27,734 nucleotides of DNA from an uncultured Clostridium sp. (GTDB lineage: Bacteria; Bacillota; Clostridia; TANB77; CAG-508), in assembly GCA_900553755.1 (NCBI GenBank), contig USEX01000016.1, positions 1 through 27,734 on the forward strand, given 5' to 3'. The first letter of the stretch is position 1. Every line of letters starts with the position of its first letter. Both the position numbers and the translations under genes were made by a program. Of this stretch, positions 23,086 to 27,734 are shown one piece after another. The notes beneath the pieces were generated by a model. It made no database searches and was not told the origin of the DNA. It saw nothing but the letters and a program-made list of their open reading frames with translations.

Positions 23086-23480
23086 CTACTTTATTATTAA
23101 AGTGGGACGAGAACCGTACGTCGATACAATTGCTGTTCTTCGCACCACTGTAGCTACAACTAGATGCTGGATTGAACGAGCCACCGATAACAGAACTGTC
23201 CACCTCTGTGAACACGGTTTCTGATACCATATGCCTCTCTGGTCCATTACCAACAATTTCCAGCCAAATCATATATATTATTTGCTTTCCAATACTCACT
23301 AAATCCTGTTACTTGTTTACTTCCATATTTTGGTGTGCCTCCATTTATTGTTCCATTTCCTGTTGCTTCTGTATTTAAGCTTACTTTCATTATCTTCCAT
23401 GTATTCATTTTTAATGTTATTCCATCAGAAAATGTTGGCTTATTTATTGTTTCCCCTTCTTTTTACTCCTTTGCTTTTAG
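23086..23480 (-). pseudogene. Remnant of a prepilin/FGE-fold variable protein (copy 3)
   Basis: The minus strand reads TEATGNGTINGGTPKYGSKQVTGFSEYWKANN then NIYDLAGNCW, aligning to the C-terminal part of the intact protein at 8857-10122. A TAA replaces the conserved Glu codon after NCW, and frameshifts follow within the variable tail (GGSFNPASSCSYSG in a second frame, GSRPTLIIK in a third). The last 29 bases (23086-23114) are identical to the intact gene's 3' end, including its hairpin. No N-terminus or prepilin signal remains; homology fades upstream of about 23480. It occupies most of the 640-base gap between tRNA-Arg and the ttcA-like gene, which otherwise holds only two promoters. Confidence 0.78.
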
Positions 23481-23612
23481 GAATTATTTCTTTGTTTTTC
23501 TTTTCATTAAGTTACATACTTAACGAAGTATCAATTTCTCTAAAGCTATAAAATTTATCTTAATCATTTTATGTATATTTCTATTCTACATATTTATAGT
23601 TTCTATTTTTTG

Positions 23613-23621
23613 TGTTATAAT
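23613..23621 (+). promoter_or_regulatory. Extended -10 promoter of the ttcA-like gene
   Basis: TG-T-TATAAT lies 30 bases before the ATG. The -35 region (around 23593) is poor, so recognition would rely on the extended -10. Confidence 0.5.
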
Positions 23622-23650
23622 CTGTTATATACCGTTTTAGGAGGATATAT

Positions 23651-24391
23651 ATGAAACACATTTTAGGCCGTGTTAGGCGTGCAGTTGAAGATTATAATAT
23701 GATTGAAGAAGGTGATAAAATAGCTGTCGCTTTATCTGGAGGAAAAGATTCTATTACTCTACTTAAGGCTTTAAAGACTTTACAAATTTTTTATCCAAAG
23801 CACTTTGAATTAATTGCCATAAGTGTAAATCCTGGCTTCGAATATTTTGATGAAGCTTTTTTGCAAAATATTTGCAATTCAGTTGGTGTTCCTTTGTTTA
23901 TCGAAAGATATGATATAAAGGATATTATTTTTAATGATAGAAAAGAAAAAAATCCATGTTCGTTATGTGCTAATTTGCGTAGAGGAATTTTAAATAGTGC
24001 AGCCATACGTGAGAATTGTAATAAACTAGCTCTTGGTCACAATCAAGATGATGTTTTAGAAACTTTTTTAATGAACTTTTTCTATGCTGGAAATCTTTCA
24101 ACTTTTGGACCAGTAAATCATATGAGTAGATCTAATATTACAGCTATTCGTCCTTTGATATATGTAACTGAAAAAGATACAAAGAATTTTATAAAACGTT
24201 CTGGTTTATCAGCCATGCCAAAAGTTTGCCCTATGGATGGAAATTCTACAAGAGAAGATATGAAAAATTTAATATATTCTCTAAGTAATAAATTACCTTA
24301 CATTCGTTCAAATATGCTTGGTGCAATTGAAAGAAACTATATAAATGGTTGGAAGGTTCCAAATACACAAAAAAATAAAGAACTAAATTAA
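23651..24391 (+). CDS. TtcA-like tRNA sulfurtransferase (PP-loop ATPase)
   Basis: This 246-residue PP-loop enzyme of the TtcA/TtuA group activates a tRNA base with ATP for thiolation. The PP-loop is VALSGGKDSITLLKAL (about residues 27-42). NPCSLCANLRRGIL supplies a CxxC, and KVCPMDGN a third Cys, the set used to hold a [4Fe-4S] cluster. LALGHNQDDVLETFLMN and IRPLIYVTEKD are further family motifs. 2-thiocytidine-32 is the product in the characterised TtcA; the exact base here is inferred. TtuA-type zinc fingers are not seen. AGGAGG precedes the ATG. It is transcribed alone and converges on the phosphohexomutase gene. Confidence 0.88.
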   Translation: MKHILGRVRRAVEDYNMIEEGDKIAVALSGGKDSITLLKALKTLQIFYPKHFELIAISVNPGFEYFDEAFLQNICNSVGVPLFIERYDIKDIIFNDRKEKNPCSLCANLRRGILNSAAIRENCNKLALGHNQDDVLETFLMNFFYAGNLSTFGPVNHMSRSNITAIRPLIYVTEKDTKNFIKRSGLSAMPKVCPMDGNSTREDMKNLIYSLSNKLPYIRSNMLGAIERNYINGWKVPNTQKNKELN

Positions 24392-24408
24392 TAGTTCTCT
24401 ATTTTTTT
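24379..24408. terminator. Bidirectional terminator between the ttcA-like gene and the phosphohexomutase gene
   Basis: A 7-bp stem (AGAACTA with TAGTTCT) has a 6-base loop, overlapping the ttcA-like stop codon. T-runs lie on both sides: CTATTTTTTT on plus, TTATTTTTTT on minus. Confidence 0.78.
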
Positions 24409-24410
24409 AT

Positions 24411-26138
24411 TTAATTTTCTTCTAATGTTTTTACAAATTCACCCAATTCTTTCAAACTTGTTTCTGCTTTATCCATAGTATCTTCCCTAACACCTATATA
24501 AAACTTAATTTTTGGTTCTGTTCCTGATGGACGTACACAGCACCAAGCTGAATCACTTAAATCAAAATATAGTACATTAGATTCAGGCAATGTTGTTTCT
24601 GTTTCAACATTAGTCTTTAAGTTCTTGATTTTCTTAAGTTTGTAGTCTCTAAATTCTATTACATCATATTTACCAAATTTAGTTGGTGGATTTTTTCTTA
24701 TTTTGTCCATCATTTGCTTAATTTTTTCTGCTCCTGTTACTCCTTCTTTTACTATAGAAACAGTTAATTCCCTGTAATATCCATATTTTTCATATATGTT
24801 AATCATTTGATCCCATAATGTGTATCCTTTAGATTTATAATAAGCTGCAGCTTCGCAAAGTGCCATTATTGCTGCGATTCCATCCTTATCTCTTGCATGT
24901 GTACCTATTAGGCAACCATAACTTTCTTCAAATCCAAACATATACTTATAATCATTATTTTGTTCAAATAATCTAATTTGTTCTCCAATATATTTAAATC
25001 CAGTTAATACTTCTATCAACTTTAACTTATATTCTTTTGCTATTGCATCAGCTAAATTTGAAGATACGATAGTTTTTATGAATGCTCCATTTTCTGGTAT
25101 CATATTTTTTTCTCTTTTTTGTGATAACTCATATTCTGCAATCAATAAAGCAGACATATTTCCTGAGAAATTTATATATTCACCAGATTTTGAATCTTTA
25201 GAAAATATTCCAAGCCTATCTGCATCTGGGTCATTGGCTAATACAACATCTGCATCCACTTTTTTAGCTAATTCTAAAGCTAATTTAAAAGCTTTTGGAT
25301 CTTCTGGGTTTGGATAACTTACAGTTGGGAAATTACCATCTGGCTTTTCCTGTTCTGGCACAACATATACGTTCTCAAATCCCAATTCTTTTAATATTCT
25401 TTGAACAGGCATATTACCTGCACCATGTAAAGGTGTATATACTATTTTAAGATCTTTTTGTACCTTTTTAATGACTTCTGGATTCAACACCAATTTTTTT
25501 AATGTATTTATATATTTATCGTCAAGCTCTTTACCTATACTGTTATATAAGCCTTTTTCTACAGCTTCTTCCTTACTCATTGTTTTTATTTCTGCAAAAT
25601 CTTTTATTGCATTTACTTCATTAATGATTCCTTTATCAATTGGTGCAACTATTTGTGCTCCATCATCCCAATATACTTTATATCCATTATATTTAGGAGG
25701 ATTATGGCTTGCAGTAATCATTATTCCTGCTGTACAGCCTAATTCTCTAACTGTAAAAGATAATTCTGGTACTGGTCTTAAAGATTCAAACACATATGTT
25801 TTTATTCCGTTTGCATTTAAGCATAACGCTGCTATTTCACTAAATTCTTTTGACATATTTCTTGAATCGTATGATATTGCAACGCCTTTATCTTGGCAAT
25901 TATTTTTAATTATATAATTTGCAAGCCCTTGTGTTGCTTTTCCTACAGTATAACGGTTCATTCTATTACTTCCGTTTCCTATAATTCCTCTTAAACCTGC
26001 TGTTCCAAATTCTAGATCCTTATAAAATCTATCTTCTATTTCTTCATTATTTCCTTCTATACTTTTTAATTCTTCTTTTACACTTTCATCTATAATTGGA
26101 TTATTTAACCAATCCTTGTATTTTTCTAAATATTCCAT
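24411..26138 (-). CDS. Phosphoglucomutase/phosphomannomutase family enzyme
   Basis: This alpha-D-phosphohexomutase interconverts hexose 6- and 1-phosphates. At 575 residues it matches the PgcA/PMM2-type long bacterial form. The motifs, in order, are TAGLRGIIGNGSNRMNRYT, the phosphoserine loop MITASHNPPKYNGYKVYW, the metal site LANDPDADRLG, the sugar-specificity loop FGFEESYGCL and the phosphate-binding CVRPSGTEPKIKFYIG. It lies 12 bases downstream of the AGX1-like pyrophosphorylase, so the pair probably supplies a UDP-sugar from hexose phosphate. Specificity (glucose versus mannose or GlcNAc) is not readable by eye. Confidence 0.95.
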   Translation of the reverse strand: MEYLEKYKDWLNNPIIDESVKEELKSIEGNNEEIEDRFYKDLEFGTAGLRGIIGNGSNRMNRYTVGKATQGLANYIIKNNCQDKGVAISYDSRNMSKEFSEIAALCLNANGIKTYVFESLRPVPELSFTVRELGCTAGIMITASHNPPKYNGYKVYWDDGAQIVAPIDKGIINEVNAIKDFAEIKTMSKEEAVEKGLYNSIGKELDDKYINTLKKLVLNPEVIKKVQKDLKIVYTPLHGAGNMPVQRILKELGFENVYVVPEQEKPDGNFPTVSYPNPEDPKAFKLALELAKKVDADVVLANDPDADRLGIFSKDSKSGEYINFSGNMSALLIAEYELSQKREKNMIPENGAFIKTIVSSNLADAIAKEYKLKLIEVLTGFKYIGEQIRLFEQNNDYKYMFGFEESYGCLIGTHARDKDGIAAIMALCEAAAYYKSKGYTLWDQMINIYEKYGYYRELTVSIVKEGVTGAEKIKQMMDKIRKNPPTKFGKYDVIEFRDYKLKKIKNLKTNVETETTLPESNVLYFDLSDSAWCCVRPSGTEPKIKFYIGVREDTMDKAETSLKELGEFVKTLEEN

Positions 26139-26150
26139 AATTTCTCCTCT

Positions 26151-27413
26151 TTATTTATTTTTATTATGAAAATCTGTATATAGTTTTCTAGCTGTTTCTG
26201 GGCTATCTACTCCTTCTGCATTTTTAACTGGAGCAAACTCATCTTCCCTCTTTACTCTTAATATTGCCATATCATCTAATTTCTCAAAAGCATCAAATAA
26301 AAATGCTTCAAATTTATACGCGTTTGGCTTATCGCTTGTTACTAAATTGCCGTTCTCGTCTATATATTTTGCTTTCTTAAATGCACTATGGTATGGCAAT
26401 TGATCTTTGCTTACTTCCTCTATAGCCTCTAAACTAAATAAGTTGCAAAGAATATGTGATTCAGCATATTTTAGTTCTCCATCTTCATTTCTATCATTTG
26501 CCATTTCTTCTGAAATCTCGCTGTATTCTACAACGCTTGGTCTGCCATCTCTTTTGCAGAAAGCTCCCACTTTTTCTGTTGGATATGCTTTTACAACACT
26601 CTTGCCAGCTGCTTTTACTTTTTTATCAACTGCTAATCCAACTAATACTGGATCTACCATATTTACTAAAACATTATCAACTCCGCCTATAAATACCCAT
26701 TCAATTCCTTTTGATTTCATATCATATATTACACCATCATTTCTCATTGAATAGAATATTCCACCATGTCCATCTGCTGCTAATTTTATTAAACCATCTT
26801 CTCCAATTAATATTTTTCCATTTGTATCTATCATTGGTAATTCTCCTTGTTTAAAGAACATTACCTTCTCTTTTGGATATCCAAAGTAATTATTTTTTTC
26901 AAAGAACGCTGTTGTTGCCTTGTTATTATCATTGCTTGTCATTATATACCAAGATGTATAAACGCCATATTTATCTTTTGCTCTTTTTAAAGTATCACAC
27001 AAGATTTCAAATATAGATTTATGAGAATCTAATCCTAAATCATATGTTCCTTTTGGACCATTATGACCTAATCTTGTTCCTTGTCCACCAGCCATTGTGA
27101 CTACAGCAAGCTTATTATTTTTTATATATTCTATACCTATATTTTCATATTTTGAATATTCTTCTTTACTTAATTTGCTTTTATCTGTGTATTGTATTGG
27201 TTCTATTTTTGCTTCTTTATAATCTATTTTTTTATTAATTTCTTTATATAGTCCTTCTATTTGTGAAAAATCTATTGTTAATATTTGATCTAACAATTTA
27301 TCTTTTTTATCTTGTGTTAATTTTTCATAACCTTTTAAAAGGTGCTCTTGCCCATATTTTTTTAATTTTTCTTGAGCTGCTTCATATTTTTCTTCCATAT
27401 TTTCTCCTTCCAC
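26151..27413 (-). CDS. UDPGP-type (AGX1/UAP-like) UDP-sugar pyrophosphorylase
   Basis: This uridylyltransferase makes a UDP-sugar from UTP and a sugar 1-phosphate. The nucleotide loop VVTMAGGQGTRLGHNGPKGTYDLGL is the eukaryotic-type UDPGP signature and closer to UDP-GlcNAc pyrophosphorylase (GGQGTRLG..PKG) than to UGP1. Further motifs are WYIMTSNDNN, VMFFKQGELPMID, LAADGHGGIFYSM, WVFIGGVDNVLVNMVDP and EYSEI. It is not the bacterial GalU or GlmU type. Length is 420. It is first in a two-gene unit with the phosphohexomutase. Whether glucose, galactose or GlcNAc is used cannot be settled here. The glycosyltransferase at 15.4 kb is a possible UDP-sugar consumer. Confidence 0.92.
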   Translation of the reverse strand: MEGENMEEKYEAAQEKLKKYGQEHLLKGYEKLTQDKKDKLLDQILTIDFSQIEGLYKEINKKIDYKEAKIEPIQYTDKSKLSKEEYSKYENIGIEYIKNNKLAVVTMAGGQGTRLGHNGPKGTYDLGLDSHKSIFEILCDTLKRAKDKYGVYTSWYIMTSNDNNKATTAFFEKNNYFGYPKEKVMFFKQGELPMIDTNGKILIGEDGLIKLAADGHGGIFYSMRNDGVIYDMKSKGIEWVFIGGVDNVLVNMVDPVLVGLAVDKKVKAAGKSVVKAYPTEKVGAFCKRDGRPSVVEYSEISEEMANDRNEDGELKYAESHILCNLFSLEAIEEVSKDQLPYHSAFKKAKYIDENGNLVTSDKPNAYKFEAFLFDAFEKLDDMAILRVKREDEFAPVKNAEGVDSPETARKLYTDFHNKNK

Positions 27414-27456
27414 TATATTACTATATATAATATAGTTAGCTTTGTATTATTCTATG

Positions 27457-27485
27457 ATATTATACTATTATTAAGAAATAGTCAA
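27457..27485 (-). promoter_or_regulatory. Promoter of the pyrophosphorylase-phosphohexomutase unit
   Basis: On the minus strand, TTGACT (27480-27485) is followed after 17 bases by TAATAT (27457-27462). A TATAAT at 15-base spacing (27459-27464) overlaps it. Either could be the -10. A short A+T-rich inverted repeat (about 27421-27435) lies in the leader. Confidence 0.6.
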
Positions 27486-27495
27486 TAAAAAGTAA

Positions 27496-27528
27496 TAAAT
27501 AAAAAGCATGAATATTTCATCATACTTT
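27496..27528 (-). terminator. Terminator of the partial gene at the right edge
   Basis: On the minus strand a 9-bp stem (27520-27528 with 27503-27511, one G-U) is followed by TTATTTATT, ten bases after the stop codon at 27538. Confidence 0.65.
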
Positions 27529-27537
27529 TGTTCATTA

Positions 27538-27734
27538 TTATATGCTTATTTGCATTAAATATTCTTTTGCACCTTTTTCTCCTGCTGTATTCAATACTGC
27601 ATCGTGGTTATTTAAAACCTCTTTTATATTGCTTATGTTTTCTACATAGTAACAATTAATTACTTTTATATCTTTTTGTTTTGCTTCTTCTTGGCTCGCA
27701 TAATTTTCTATTATATTGTTTACCTTTTCTATGT
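27538..27734 (-). CDS. 3' end of an unknown gene (partial)
   Basis: An open minus-strand frame enters at the right edge and ends at TAA 27538-27540. The last ~64 residues read IEKVNNIIENYASQEEAKQ, then KDIKVINCYYVENISNIKEV, then LNNHDAVLNTAGEKGAKEYL and finally MQISI. I recognise no family. The frame is followed by a terminator, which supports it being a real gene end. Confidence 0.65.
   Translation of the reverse strand, partial: IEKVNNIIENYASQEEAKQKDIKVINCYYVENISNIKEVLNNHDAVLNTAGEKGAKEYLMQISI

Noticed and set aside
8857..27734. Reverse transcriptase, accessory protein or template repeat of a DGR
   Set aside because: No protein with reverse-transcriptase motifs is present on either strand and no AAC-rich noncoding copy of the variable region was found. 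The DGR call rests only on the target-side signature.
1..27734. CRISPR arrays, insertion sequences, integrases, rRNA genes, riboswitches or T-boxes
   Set aside because: No regularly spaced repeats, transposase or integrase motifs, rRNA sequence or recognisable leader motifs were found on either strand.

Overview
The window looks like chromosome from a low-GC, spore-forming Firmicute, most likely an uncultured (gut-type) clostridial lineage. The grounds are very A+T-rich DNA with A-ending codons, Bacillota-style ribosome binding sites, the cortex-lytic pair sleB-ypeB, the classic SRP RNA-dnaX-ybaB-recR block, and a UgtP/MGDG-type glycosyltransferase. Species-level placement is not possible from the sequence alone. 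Almost all genes are on the minus strand. The glycosyltransferase, a small XRE regulator and a TtcA-like gene are on the plus strand.

Layout, left to right. 1-1.2 kb: prfA (RF1) with its own promoter. 1.2-1.65 kb: a decayed copy of a prepilin/FGE-fold variable protein. 1.7-4.9 kb: an SbcD-like nuclease and a membrane-anchored SbcC-like ATPase, as a promoter-to-terminator unit. 5.0-7.8 kb: a self-contained operon of two unknown small genes and a VirD4/TraG coupling protein whose frame is broken inside Walker A. It runs from a perfect TTGACA-17-TATAAT promoter to a strong terminator. 7.8-8.7 kb: a DnaJ/CbpA-type co-chaperone. 8.9-13.2 kb: murF-ddl-yqeK. The last gene reads without a stop into a prepilin-like gene ending in a hypervariable, DGR-target-like C-type-lectin/FGE domain. 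13.4-15.3 kb: sleB-ypeB. 15.4-16.6 kb: glycosyltransferase (+). 16.6-19.4 kb: SRP RNA-dnaX-ybaB-recR. 19.4-21.9 kb: tRNA-Ser(CGA) followed closely by three unrecognised, translationally coupled genes. 21.9-24.4 kb: tadA, an XRE regulator, tRNA-Arg(CCU), a second decayed variable-protein copy, and a ttcA-like gene. 24.4-27.4 kb: phosphohexomutase and an AGX1-like UDP-sugar pyrophosphorylase. The last 200 bases hold the 3' end of an unknown gene.

Most of the window is housekeeping: peptidoglycan precursors, translation termination, DNA repair and replication, protein targeting, tRNA modification, nucleotide-sugar supply and spore germination. The accessory layer has three parts. (1) A dispersed family of prepilin-anchored variable proteins: one intact copy fused in frame to yqeK and two remnants, all on the same strand. 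Their 3' ends carry diversity-generating-retroelement (DGR) hallmarks, but no reverse transcriptase or template repeat lies in the window. (2) An orphan type IV coupling-protein operon with no relaxase or other transfer genes. (3) A tRNA-Ser-linked operon of three unknown genes. These are the places most likely to hold undescribed biology.
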